NCBI RefSeq assembly: GCF_030052815.1
Contig: NC_079495.1
Location: 56,832,773 to 56,896,772 of the forward strand
Direction of reading: 5' to 3'
DNA from: Hevea brasiliensis
Lineage: Eukaryota; Streptophyta; Magnoliopsida; Malpighiales; Euphorbiaceae
DNA length: 64,000 nt
The notes beneath the pieces are model-generated. The model was not told the DNA's origin, did not search any database, and saw only the letters and a list, made by a program, of their open reading frames with translations. Shown piece after piece: positions 34,601-45,829 of this stretch. How positions within the stretch are numbered: the first letter of the stretch is position 1; every line of letters starts with the position of its first letter. The position numbers were made by a program, and so were the translations under genes.

Positions 34601-35361
34601 GGTCTAAAGAGCTAGGAAGGTTGAAAATGGTGAAAGGGTAGAGAAGGAGAGGGAGCCGGCCATGGGAGGAAGATGAATGGGATTTTTTTAGTTTTATTTT
34701 AATTTCGTTTGTCATATTTATAGAGATAAATCCCATAATTAAATTAATTTAAAATTATAATTTTTAATTGTGTCATGATGAGGTCATGGTGATGTCAAAA
34801 TTATAAAATTTTAATATTCTAATCCCTTTATTTTTCTTTTCTTCATTTCCATACACTTATTCATATTTTTAATTCTTTTTCAATTTTTTAATCTTACTCA
34901 AATTAATTGAAATTGAGGTCAAAAGTCCACTCTTAAAGTCAATTGACCAAAATGCCCCTCATCGGTTATAGTCCATCTTTTTTCATAATACCCGGTGAGT
35001 CCTTAGGTTTTGATTCACTTAATTTTACTTCTTCTCTTTTCAAATTTTTTATTTCAAATTCCAAATAATTTCTAAATAATTCCTTCATTAAGGTCTCCAT
35101 AGGATCCCACACGAATTTAGGGTAGCAACTGAACTTATAGTCGCTTCCTGTGTCAGTCACTCATCGCTGGGACCTAGGCTCATTTAACCTATTTGTGCTT
35201 CATTTCTCTTATTTTTATCCATTCTCATTTAATCCTTATTCATTTAATTTATGACTTCTCTTTGTAATTTAATTATGATTCTTGACATTCTAGTTGTCCG
35301 AACACACATTAGTCACCGAAACAATAGAATGGATGAAACGAATTAATTTGAGGGTGTTACA
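31644..35361 (-). mobile_element. Gypsy B 3' LTR, proximal part
   Basis: It continues the LTR interrupted at 22099 (the first five bases are the AAACC duplication) and reaches TGTAACACCCTC on the minus strand at 35361. Both parts together give about 4.07 kb. It holds the head block, AGCGATGAGT near 35155-35170, the 17-mer variant GGGCATTTTGGTCAATT (complement of 34941-34957), and five antisense modules, the most of any LTR here, near 33168, 33355, 33565, 33780 and 33975. It also has the palindrome ATGAGTACTCAT (32385-32396). Relative to the 5' LTR (55290-55350) it lacks about 45 bases near 32345. No genes. Confidence 0.9.
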
Positions 35362-35473
35362 CTTCTCCCCTACTTAAAAGAAATTTTGCCCTCGAAATTT
35401 GCCTAATGTCAGTCTTTGAATAGTTGTGGGTATTGTTTCCTTATGTCCTTCTCGAATTTCCATGTGGCCTCCT
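35362..35473 (-). pseudogene. Gypsy B end of Pol, 3' block and polypurine tract
   Basis: On the minus strand the sequence reads EATWKFEKDIRKQYPQLF, the tail of a chromodomain-like region of Gypsy integrase, joining in frame with 45448-45676 across the Copia 2 insertion. After the stop comes AAATTTCGAGGGCAAAATTT (35381-35400) and the tract AGGGGAGAAG (35362-35371), abutting the LTR. This fixes Gypsy B's orientation. Confidence 0.85.
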
Positions 35474-37578
35474 TGTTAGTAGTATGCCCTAGAGCATATC
35501 ATTTAATATGTATCTTGTACATATTTTTATTAATAAAAGGCATTTCCACTTTTCCATTTACATAATATATTTATGTGTAATAGAAAAGGTCCATTGATAT
35601 TTTGTTAGAAATATTATTCTTAAGTTGTTAAGAATATGAGTGACAATATTTCTAGCACAAAGTATCATAAATAGGTTCACAATCGAGGATACTTCATAAT
35701 AAGGACATGACTTATCCAGAAAGATTGTATTCATGTTTGTTCTCAAGTTATTTATATGAGATATAAATAAGATGGAATGGTGAGTCTCATGCCATATAAC
35801 AAACATGATAGGCACTTATAAATGATAAGTAGGCTGAACCAGTGACACTTATGACAAGCACATGGAGTTTACTCTTGTCAATGTTTTGTCATAAATCATA
35901 TCGATGCATATAATCTTTAGATCCGAGATAGCACAGCTTATCTTGTATATAGGTAGTTTGAGTTTGATACTGCTTTCATACTTGTACTATGTATGGGTAT
36001 ATGGGCATGTGTTGGCTCCTACTAGTTATATATGGAGGTAGGTATTGATCAAGATGGAATCTGTTCCTCTAAGTAAATAGAGATAAAATCCTATGTTCAT
36101 TTAATTGTTCTTGATGTTTCAAGTTCCTGGCCAGGACAGATAGATTTATTCAGAAAAGAGTTTCTGATGAGAAAATCTTTTTAATCAAGAACTGGAATTA
36201 AAAGAGAACATAATATTCATAGCAAATAGAGTTTGACATAAACTATGACTCCAGCTTGAGTTGGGATTTTGTAACAGAGAGATTCTAGTGCATGGTAACA
36301 TATGATTATAGGTTCATTTAAGGTAAACCTTATTACTAATTGGGTGGCCATGGCATGCTATGCTAGGTGTTAACCATGGTCTATGAGGTTCATAAAATGA
36401 TTTAGAGAAATCATTTATGGTAAGAAAGAGTTCTGATGATATTAAGAGTTGATATCATGTCTCATTGCCAATTAGTGATGAGCCTAGTAAGTCACACACA
36501 TACACAAGTTATCACCTATTTAAATATGATTTAATTAATTAATTAAAGAGTTTAATTGATTAATTAAATAGGTTTGGTTTGCAATTAAATTGCAAAGTCC
36601 ATAGCATGACTTGAAACCAAATCTAGATTATTGGATGTGTAGTATAAATTAAATTTATATTTAAAGTGTTTAAATATGAATTTAATTAATGAGAAATTAA
36701 TTAATAGAGATTAATTAATTAATTTATATTTGATATAAATTAGAAGAAGAAAAAAAAATAATTATTTTGGGTTAAAAATGCAAAATTAAGACACAGGGGC
36801 ATTTTGGTCATTTCACAGTGTGACACGTGGCACCATGAGATGGTGACACATGGGATTACACATAAACTTGCCAAATGTTTTTTAATCATGTAAGATGATT
36901 AAAATCAAGATTAAATATAGATTTAACACTTGGCACAATGTGATTGGGTCACTTAAACCTAGAGCTAATCAGAGGGTGACATGTGGCAAGGGTTTAATGT
37001 GTTAACCTAGCTATTTAAGTGTGGTTATGAAAAAAAATAACCAGCAGCCACTCCTCTCCTTTGTCACGCCACTTTGAGGCTTTTCATCTATTCTTCTTCA
37101 TCTCTCATCAATTCAAAGAGATTATTCATCAATCTCTTGAATTAAGAATACTAGAAATTGTTTCTAGTGTCCTGTTTACATCTCTAATCTCTTAAAAGCA
37201 GAACTTGAATTTCTAATAAATAGAAAAGGCTTTAGAAGCTGTTCAAGGGCTGCCATAGGTGTTCTTGGTATGGACAAGCTAGAGGGACAACATCTGGTGT
37301 CCTAAAGACGAATCTCAAAGGCACAGACACGCTGCAGTGCATCAAGAGGTTAGTGTAATCGTTCTTGATTTAATCTAGGGTTTTAAAATTAATCTGATTA
37401 ATTTTAAAATCTTAAATGGCAAATACAGATCCAAAAACATATTAGACGAGTTTTAATATGTTGTTTATCATTGAAATCAAATAGATAAAAATAAATCTTG
37501 CATGATGCATGTGACCCTAGGTGAAAATTTTTGAATTCAATGGTATAAACTTGTGTTTTTCACGCTTCCGTTCCATCA
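35474..37578 (+). mobile_element. Copia 2 5' LTR, 2105 bp
   Basis: TGTTAGTAGTATGCCC to CTTCCGTTCCATCA. In order it carries AATAAA near 35530, the 17-mer (36797-36813), the G-box ACACGTGGC (36823-36831), a TATA-like CTATTTAAGT (37011-37020), a CT-rich segment after it, and the near-perfect hairpin TTTTAAAATTAATC/GATTAATTTTAAAA (37381-37409). Confidence 0.95.
37011..37020 (+). promoter_or_regulatory. TATA-like element of Copia 2 LTR
   Basis: CTATTTAAGT lies about 1.54 kb into the LTR, downstream of the G-box. The same position in Copia 3 has a canonical TATATAAG (57130-57137). That conservation supports a promoter, with transcription starting a few tens of bases downstream. Confidence 0.5.
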
Positions 37579-37580
37579 AT

Positions 37581-37592
37581 TGGTATCAAAGC
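37581..37592 (+). other. Copia 2 primer binding site
   Basis: TGGTATCAAAGC, one base off the tRNA-iMet site (G to A), two bases after the LTR. Confidence 0.88.
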
Positions 37593-39337
37593 CACTATAT
37601 TTGCCATTTAGATTGTTGATTATATGATTTAATTGTGTGTTTGATCATGAGATCAAAAGATCATTGTTGGTTGGAAAGCAAGGTGGCGGCATATTTAAAA
37701 AAAAATACCATCAATGGTGCGCATGGTTTGGCTACCATGGGTGGTTCAAGGTTTGGCTTTTAATTCTGCAATTGTTGTATGATCTAAGGCCTATTCTTTG
37801 ACTAATTAAAGTGTTTAATTAGTAATTTTAATCACACAATTAAATTATTATTCAAATCAGAATTTTAAAAATTGTTTGAATGTGATTCAAATCTGAATTT
37901 TAAAAGTTGCTTGAATGTGATTCAAATCTGAATTTTTAAAGTTGTTTGAATCATATTTAAATCTGATTTTTTAAAATTGATTGAATAAAATTCAGATCTG
38001 ATTTTTTAAAAAATGTTTGAATGTGATTCAAATCTGATTTTTTTTAAAAAATGTTTGAATGTGATTCAAATCTGAATTTTTAAATTTGTTTGAATGAGAT
38101 TCAAATCTGAATTTTTAAATTTATTTGAATCATATTCAAATCTGGATTTTTAAGTTGAATATGAGATATTCAATTTAATTTAAGTATGTATGTTTTATTT
38201 AATTGTTAAATAGTGATATGCATGATGGATGATCATGGACTATAAAAGACCAATGTGATTGGATTTATTTCTTTTATGTTTCTTTGGGATTGTAAATTAA
38301 TTAATTTATTTTAATTTATTTTGGATATGTATTATTAAGTTTGTAATAATTTTTGGGTTGTAATTTCATTTATTTAAGTTCTTGTAAATTCGCCTTGGTA
38401 TGCCAAGGATTACCATGTAATATTGGATTGCAAGAAGTTCAAGGAGGTCAAGAGCATTGGTGGGACCAGTGGGAGGAATTCAAAATCAAGTGTTGATTAT
38501 GTACTCCTTCAGCAACTCTTGTAAAATGAATGAATGAATGAAATGCACCTAGGAATGCCCTGATTCAATTCTTGGTGGCTCAGAATTGAATCCCTTAGAA
38601 AGTCCATGATCATACCATATTTATTGCTTATCCATGAATGCATGAGATGGATGGGAATATATGCTATTATATGATATATGCATGCTAATTGGATAATGTG
38701 TAAAGTGAGACCTTAATAGTAATTAGAATGACCATAAAATCTTCCAAACAAATGATTAAGTTGGAAATGCTATAATTAAAGTAATTATAACATAGGCCCT
38801 CCATTGGGGCAATTATTTTAAGAAATTTTAAATAGTTGCATAAGATACAATTAATTTAAGAGATTTTCTTAAGAATAATTGTTAAGCATGAGATGTTGTA
38901 AATATGTAAATGGTTTAGTGGCCAATATTGGATGTACCTGAGGACATTAAAATTATTTGCATAATTACTGGCTCAATGGGATCAACTTAACTAATGCAAG
39001 ATAAGTCAATAATGGATGTACTTGACATTTTGAGCATTAGGGGCTAGGTAAAGGATTGAACCTAACATGAGATGTGATGGGCAAGGAGTTGCTCACTTAT
39101 AGTTTATTGTAATTCTAATAATGGATGTACTTGAGGATGATCAATAGAATTATAATAATTCAATCACCCACTAGAAATCCATCCAACTAGGATTTCCGTT
39201 TTCTACTTTAGAAGTGTAGGATTTGCTAAGTTAGTGGGAGGACCAATTTGATTAAAAGACCATAATCATTTTGGTTAATTACATGATACATTTACTAATT
39301 AATCTGGTTATTTTTTACAGTTAATTTTCTGATAAAA
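37593..39337 (+). other. Copia 2 leader with minisatellite and direct repeats
   Basis: A 1.75 kb non-coding leader parallel to that of Copia 1. The 35 bp array at 37850-38155 has about nine units. Each carries TTTGAATGTGATTCAAA, a 7 bp palindrome with a 3-base loop. Three copies of AATAATGGATGTACYTGAG lie at 38923-38943, 39007-39025 and 39115-39136. The block with CCTTGGTATGCCAAGG is at about 38393-38408. Length and order are conserved among the three Copia copies although the sequence is non-coding. Confidence 0.8.
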
Positions 39338-40201
39338 ATGAGCACAAAACAACCACCACCATCCAATATCCTTGCAAGCATACTTAATCACAATAGGTTG
39401 ATAGGACCTAATCTGTCTGATTGGCTAAGAAATTTGAAACTTGTCCTGAACCTTGAACATATAGGATATGTTCTAGATTCAAATGTTCCTGGTCCCTTAC
39501 CTCCAGAGGCCACACAAGAGGAACATGAAACTTTGGACAAGTGGAAGGAGCATGATATGAGAGCTAAGTGTTACATGCTTGCTTCCATGAGTAATGAGTT
39601 ACAGAAGCAACATGAGAACATGCAGAGTGCGAGTGAGATCCTCCTTTACCTACAAGAGTTGTATGGTGAGCACAACTGGAATGCTAAGTATGAGATATCT
39701 AGACAGCTATTCCGTATGAGGATGTCTGAGGGACAGAATGTTGGGGATCATGTCCACAAGATGATTCGACTGATTGAGCAGTTGGAACATCTTGACTTCA
39801 ACATGGATTTCCAACTACAGACGGATTTGATCCTTCAGTCCCTTCCTGGGTCTTTTGGGAATTTTGTGACAAATTTCCATATGACTAAACAGGAATGCAC
39901 CTTAGCTGGTTTACTCAATATGCTGGTTATTGCCCAAAAGAATATGTTAGGCAATAAAGGAAAAGAGGTAGCTTTGGTTGCATCTTCTTCTGTTGGAAAG
40001 TCCAACAAGAAGAAGGGCAATAAGAAAAAGAAACCTCAGATTCCTAGTCCTTCCAAGAAAATAGCTAAATAGAAAAGGAAGACTAAAGCTGATGGAGGCA
40101 AAGGAAAGTGTTTCCACTACCAAAAGGATGGGCACTGGAAAAGGAATTGCCCAGAGTATCTTGCTTCTCTGAAGGACAAGAAGGATACACCTTCGGAAGG
40201 T
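39338..40201 (+). pseudogene. Copia 2 Gag with mutated zinc knuckle
   Basis: The first ATG after the leader gives MSTKQPPPSNILASILNHNRL, then GPNLSDWLRNLKLVL and the helical capsid region (DKWKEHDMRAKCYMLASMS, QLFRMRMSEGQNVGDHVHKM, FHMTKQECTLAGLLNML). After 244 residues a TAG (40070-40072) replaces the CAG kept in Copia 1. In the same frame the knuckle follows at 40109-40150, read CFHYQKDGHWKRNC: the second Cys is Tyr (40118-40120), while Copia 3 keeps CFHCQKNGHRNRNC. There is no frame change between Gag and Pol, as usual for Copia. Confidence 0.92.
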
Positions 40202-41980
40202 ATGTCCATATCTTGTTATTTAGATTCTGATGGTACTCATAGTTCATTTACAGCTTGGGTTTTAGATACTGGTGCCAGTTCTCACATTTCTAATGATATG
40301 CAGGAACTAGCAAATAGTAGCAGCTTACGTTATCAAGATATTAGAGTCCGGATTGGCAATGGCTCAACTGTTGAAGTTTTAGCCATAGGATCTAAATCTT
40401 TTTACATGTTTGGACATGTTTTGTGTTTAGATAATATTTTATATGTACCTGATGCTTTTAAGAACATCATTTCTATATCTAGTTTGACTAGAAATGGCTA
40501 TGAATTTCAGTTCACAGATGATGTTTGCAATATTTATTTTGGAAATAAATATGTTGGTTCGGGTTATATGAATGATGGTCTTTATTATTTGGATAATAAT
40601 GACAAACACAAATTGAATGCAAGTGATCTAAAAGAATGCAATGCCATGGTGAAAACCAACTCAAGTTCAAAATATATTTGGCACTTAAGGTTATGTCATG
40701 TTGCAGAAGATAGGATTGCAAAACTGGAAAAAATGGGGATTCTATCCTCATTGGGCTCTGAGCCTACTCCAACTTGTGAATCTTGCCTTCAGGGTAAAAT
40801 GACTAGATCACCCTTTGTTGGACAAGGGCTAAGAGCTAAAAATATTTTGGAGCTAATACATAGTGATGTATGTGGTCCATTTAAAGAAATGGCTAGAGGG
40901 AGTTTTCATTATTTTATTACCTTTACTGATGATAAATCAAGGTTTGGGTATTTGTATTTGATGAAATACAAACATGAATCTTTTGAAAAGTTTAAAGAAA
41001 TTAAATCTGAAGTAGAAAATCAAACAGGAAAGAGTATTAAAGCTCTTAGATCAGATCGTGGAGGTGAATATTTGAGTACTGAATTTGATGAATACTTGAG
41101 AGAGCATGGCATTGTTTCTCAGCTGACTCCTCAAGGAACGCCACAACTGAATGGTGTATCTGAAAGGAGAAATCGTACCCTATTGGATATGGTACGTAGT
41201 ATGATGAGCTATACTGATATGCCAATCTTCTTTTGGGGATTTGCATTAGAATCAGCTTTGTATATTCTGAATAGGATTCCATCAAAATCAGTTTCTTCCA
41301 CACCTTATGAGATATGGCATGGAAGAAAATCAAGTCTTAAGCATGTTAAGATTTGGAGTTGTCCAGCTTATATCAAAAAGCTAAACACTGATAAATTGGA
41401 GACCAGATCAGAAAAAGGTCGATTTGTTGGATATCCAAAAGATAGTTTTGGATATTATTTTTATTTGCCTACTTCACAAAAGGTTGTGATAAGTAGAGAT
41501 GCCACATTTCTTGAACAACAATTTGTTCAAAAAGGAGGCAAAGGAAGGCAAATAGAGTTAGAATTGGAGAATTCTGACCAACCAACAGATCAGATAGATA
41601 TAGATCCATCTAGTCAACCTATACCCATTGATGAAACATCTACAGCTGTTCCTCGTAGAACAACCAGGGTATCTCACCCACTAGTGAGATATGGTTTTCT
41701 TCATGAAGAAGAACAAGAGTTGTCTACTCATGAAGAAGTAGATCATGGAGATGATCCACTTACTTATGATGAAGCTATATCAGATATAGACCCTTCAAAA
41801 TGGATTGATACTATGAAATCCGAGATTGATTCCATGTATAAGAATCAAGTTTGGGATCTTGTTGACCCACCTAAAGGTATTGTACCTATAGGGAACAAAT
41901 GGGTTTTCAAGCAGAAAATTGGTTCTGATGGAAAGGTAGAGACCTATAAGGCAAGGCTAGTAGCGAAAGGGTTTCGCTAA
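40202..41980 (+). pseudogene. Copia 2 protease, integrase and RT start
   Basis: 592 open codons in the Gag frame. Protease: WVLDTGASSHI with catalytic Asp at 40265-40267. Pre-integrase zinc domain: His at 40682 and 40697, Cys at 40775 and 40784. Integrase: Asp 40865, Asp 41054, Glu 41162, spaced 63 and 36 codons, a normal DDE core. Then the integrase C-terminus (RKSSLKHVKIWSCPAYIKK, GYPKDSFGYYF), an acidic linker, and the RT N-terminus up to ARLVAKGFR. It ends at TAA (41978-41980) where Copia 1 has CAA. All catalytic residues are present. Confidence 0.93.
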
Positions 41981-43324
41981 AGGCAAGGAATCGACTATGA
42001 GGAGACTTTCTCGCCTGTTGCCATGCTTAAATCAATTAGGATTTTATTAGCAATAGTTGCATACTATGATTATGAGATTTGGCAGATGGATTTCAAAACA
42101 GCTTTTCTCAATGGATACATTGAAGAAAACATTTTCATGGAACAACCTAGGGGATTTGAATCCCAAGATGGTTCCAAGGTATGCAAGCTAAAGCGATCCA
42201 TTTATGGGTTGAAACAAGCTTCGAGGAGTTGGAACATCCGTTTTGATGAAGCCATTAAATCCTTTGGTTTTATCAAAAATGAGGATGAGCCATGTGTATA
42301 TAAGAAGGTTAGTGACAGTGCTATCACTTTCCTTGTCTTATATGTGGATGACATACTGTTGATGGGTAACGACACAGGTATGTTGACAACTATAAAGTTA
42401 TGGTTGTCAAATACATTCTCCATGAAAGACTTAGGGGAGGCAGCCTATATTATTGGGATTCGCATCTATAGAGATAGAGCGAAAAGAATAATTGGTTTAT
42501 CCCAAAGTCTATACTTGGAAAAGGTGTTAAAGAGGTTTAACATGCTTGATTCCAAGAGAGGATTGTTACCAGTGAGACATGGTATCCACCTTTCTAAAGA
42601 GATGTCTCCAAAGAAACCTGAAGAAAGAGATAAGATGGCCAGGATTCCATATGCTTCGGCTATTGGAAATTTAATGTATGCAATGTTGTGTACTAGGCCG
42701 GATATTGCATATGCTGTTAGTTTGACTAGCATGTATCAATCCAATCCAGGTTTGGAACACTGGATAGCTGTCAAGAATATCCTTAAGTACTTGAGAAGAA
42801 CTAAAGATTTATTCTTGATTTATGGAGGTGGAGACTTGCAATTGGATGGTTATACTGATTCTGATTTCTAATCAGATATCGATGATAGAAAGTCTACCTC
42901 TGGATAGGTGTTCATTTGTAATGGAGGTGCAGTCAGTTGGAAGAGTTCCAAACAGAGCACGACTGCTGATTCCACTACAGAGGCTGAGTATATTGCTGCA
43001 TCAGATGCTGCAAAGGAAGCTGTTTGGATAAAGAAGTTCGTGACAGAACTTACAGTAGTTCCTTCCATTGAGTCGCCAGCCCACTACACCGTGACAATAA
43101 TGGAGCGATCATAAGCTAAGGAACCAAGGTCTCACCAGAAATCCAAACACATAGAAAGGCGCTACCATATTATCAGAGAAATAGTTGGGCGAGGCGATGT
43201 AGCCATGCAGAAAATAGCATCAGCTGAAAATCCAACTGATCCATTCACTAAGCCTATGTCACAGACTCAGTTAGACTGACATCTTGAGAAGATAGGTCTA
43301 AGATATTGTAATGAATGGCTCTAG
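41981..43324 (+). pseudogene. Copia 2 reverse transcriptase and RNase H
   Basis: Continues the same frame. RQGIDYEETFSPVAMLKSIR leads to the palm (FKTAFLNGYIEENIFMEQP), IYGLKQASRSW and the catalytic YVDD at 42341-42352. RNase H starts with DGYTDSDF and includes DSTTEAEYIAAS and the conserved tail ending CNEWL at 43324. Stops: TAA 42869 (CAA in Copia 1), TAG 42905 (TAT in Copia 1), TAA 43112, TGA 43277 (CGA in Copia 1). Around 43065-43135 small changes at CAG/CTG sum to minus three bases, so the frame is lost locally and then restored. Confidence 0.92.
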
Positions 43325-43328
43325 TGCT

Positions 43329-43338
43329 AGTGGGAGAT
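43329..43338 (+). other. Copia 2 polypurine tract
   Basis: AGTGGGAGAT directly before the 3' LTR. Confidence 0.87.
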
Positions 43339-45442
43339 TGTTAGTAGTATGCCCTAGAGCATATCATTTAGTATGTATCTTGTACATATTTTTATTAATA
43401 AAAGGCATTTCCACTTTTCAGTTTACATAATATATTTATGTGTAATAGAAAAGGTCCATTGATATTTTGTTAGAAATATTATTCTTAAGTTGTTAAGAAT
43501 ATGAGTGACAATATTTCTAGCACAAAGTATCATAAATAGGTTCACAATCGAGGATACTTCATAATAAGGACATGACTTATCCAGAAAGATTGTATTCATG
43601 TTTGTTCCCAAGTTATTTATATGGGATATAAATAAGATGGAATGGTGAGTCTCATGCCATATAACAAACATGATAGGCACTTATAAATGATAAGTAGGCC
43701 AAACCAGTGACACTTATGACAAGCACATGGAGTTTACTCTTGTCAATATTTTGTCATAAATCATATCAGTGCATATAATCTTTAGACTTGAGATAGCACA
43801 GTTATCTTATATATAGGTAGTTTGAGTTTGATACTGCTTTCATACTTGTACTATGTATGGGTATATGGGCATGTGTTGGCTCCTACTAGTTATATATGGA
43901 GGTAGGTGTTGATCAAGATGGAATCTGTTCCTCTAAGTAAATAGAGATAAAATCCTATGTTCATTTAATTGTTCTTGATGTTTCAAGTTGCTAGCCACAG
44001 ATGATAGATTTATTCGTAAAAGAGTTTCGATGAGAAAATCTTTTAATCAAGAACTAGAATTAAAAGAGAACATAATATTCATAGCAAATAGAGTTTGACA
44101 TAAACCATGACTCAAATTTGAGTCGATTTTGTAATGTAGAGATTCTAGTGCATGGTAACATATGATTATAGGTTCATTTAAGGTAAACCTTATTACTAAT
44201 TGGGTGGCCTTGGCATGCTATGCTAGGTGTTAACCATGGTCTATGAGGTTCATAAAATGATTTAGAGAAATCATTTATGGTAAGAAAGAGTTCTGATGAT
44301 ATTAAGAGTTGATATCATGTCTCATTGCCAATTAGTGATGAGCCTAGTAAGTCACACACATACACAAGTTATCACCTATTTAAATATGATTTAATTAATT
44401 AATTAAAGAGTTTAATTGATTAATTAAATAGGTTTGGTTTGCAATTAAATTGCAAAGTCCCTAGCATGACTTGAAACTAAATCTAGATTATTGGATGTAT
44501 AGTATAAATTAAATTTATATTTAAAGTGTTTAAATATGAATTTAATTAATGAGAAATTAATTAATAGAGATTAATTAATTAATTTATATTTGATATAAAT
44601 TAGAAGAAGAAAAAAAAATAATTATTTTGGGTTAAGAACTCAAAATTAAGACACAGGGGCATTTTGGTCATTTCATAGTGTGACACGTGGCACCATGAGA
44701 TGGAGACACATGGGATTACACATAAACTTGCCAAATGTTTTTTAATCATGTAAGATTATTAAAATCAAGATTAAATATAGGTTTGACAATTGGCACAATG
44801 TGATTGGGTCACTTAAACCTAGAGCTAATCAGAGGGTGACCTGTGGCAAGGGTTTAATGTGTTAACCTAGCTATTTAAGTGTGGTTATGAAAAAAAAAAT
44901 AACCAGCAGCCACTCCTCTCCTTTGTCACGCCACTTTGAGGCTTTTCATCTATTCTTCTTCATCTCTCATCAATTCAAAGAGATTAGCCATCAATCTCTT
45001 GAATTAAGAACACTAGAAATTGTTTCTAGTGTCCTGTTTACATCTCTAATCTCTTAAAAGGCAGAACTTGAATTTCTAATTAATAGAAAAGGCTTTAGAA
45101 GCTGTTCAAGGGCTGCCATAGGTGTTCTTGGTGTGGACAAGCTAGAGGGACAACATCCGTGTCCTCAAGACGAATCTCAAAGGCAATGCATATGCCGCAA
45201 AGGCATCAAGAGGTTAGTGTAATCGTTCTTGATTTAATCTAGGGTTCTAAAATTAATCTGATTAATTTTAAAATCTTAAATGGAAAATACAGATCCAAAA
45301 ACATATTAGAAGAGTTTTAATATGTTGTTTATCATTGAAATCAAATAGATAAAAATAAATCTTGCATGATGCATGTGACCCTAGGTGAAAATTTTTGAAT
45401 TCAATGGTATAAACTTGTGTTTTTCACGCTTCCGTTCCATCA
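43339..45442 (+). mobile_element. Copia 2 3' LTR, 2104 bp
   Basis: Very close to 35474-37578, with the same 17-mer (44657-44673) and G-box (44684-44689). Differences from the 5' copy include a cluster near 43985-44125, several at CAG/CTG. Ends CTTCCGTTCCATCA, followed by CTCCT. Confidence 0.95.
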
Positions 45443-45447
45443 CTCCT

Positions 45448-45829
45448 GACCTAAATGATGGTTCCATAGCACTTTAACTAAAGGTATTTGTTTATTTCTC
45501 AGCTGTTTCACCTCATGTGCCATAATCTTTATGGGTTTCTCATCATAAGTTAGGCTTGGATTTACTTCAATTCTGGAGGTAAAGCAAGTCAGTGTACTAA
45601 TGGATCCACTCTTTCTAGAACCTCGTATGGTCCTATGAAGCAAGGACTTAGTTTTCCCTTTTCTCCCTAATCTCATAATCTTTACTCATGATCTAGGCCT
45701 ATGTGCCATTTTCCACCATCTATGTTCATTTTTATTTTACATACTACTCATTAATTCACTTCTTTACCTGATAGAATAGTTCAGGATACCATTACACATC
45801 TTAAAATTGTTGCTTGCTCCGATTGCATT
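45448..45829 (-). pseudogene. Gypsy B integrase C-terminus, chromodomain-like
   Basis: Reading minus from 45676: RKGKTKSLLHRTIRGSRKSG (degenerate form of the GKLSPRFIGPY motif), then RIEVNPSLTYDEKPIKIMAHEVKQLRNKQIPLVKVLW. This is the region before and within the C-terminal chromodomain-like part of Tekay-type integrases. It joins EATWKFEKDIRKQYPQLF at 35473 once Copia 2 is removed. Upstream (45680-45829) many stops occur, though the reading is still weakly Pol-like. The last five bases, GCATT, are the duplication of the next insertion. Confidence 0.82.

Larger units (their letters stand above)
35474..45442 (+). mobile_element. Copia 2, complete structure, 9969 bp
   Basis: The best-preserved Copia of the window: LTRs 35474-37578 and 43339-45442, primer site, leader, single-frame Gag-Pol (39338-43324) and polypurine tract. 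CTCCT is duplicated at 35469-35473 and 45443-45447, inside the Gypsy B pol end. It lies head-to-head with Copia 1, 3.8 kb away, so the two 5' LTR promoters point outward. Six in-frame stops and a damaged zinc knuckle make it defective, but no domain is missing. Confidence 0.96.
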
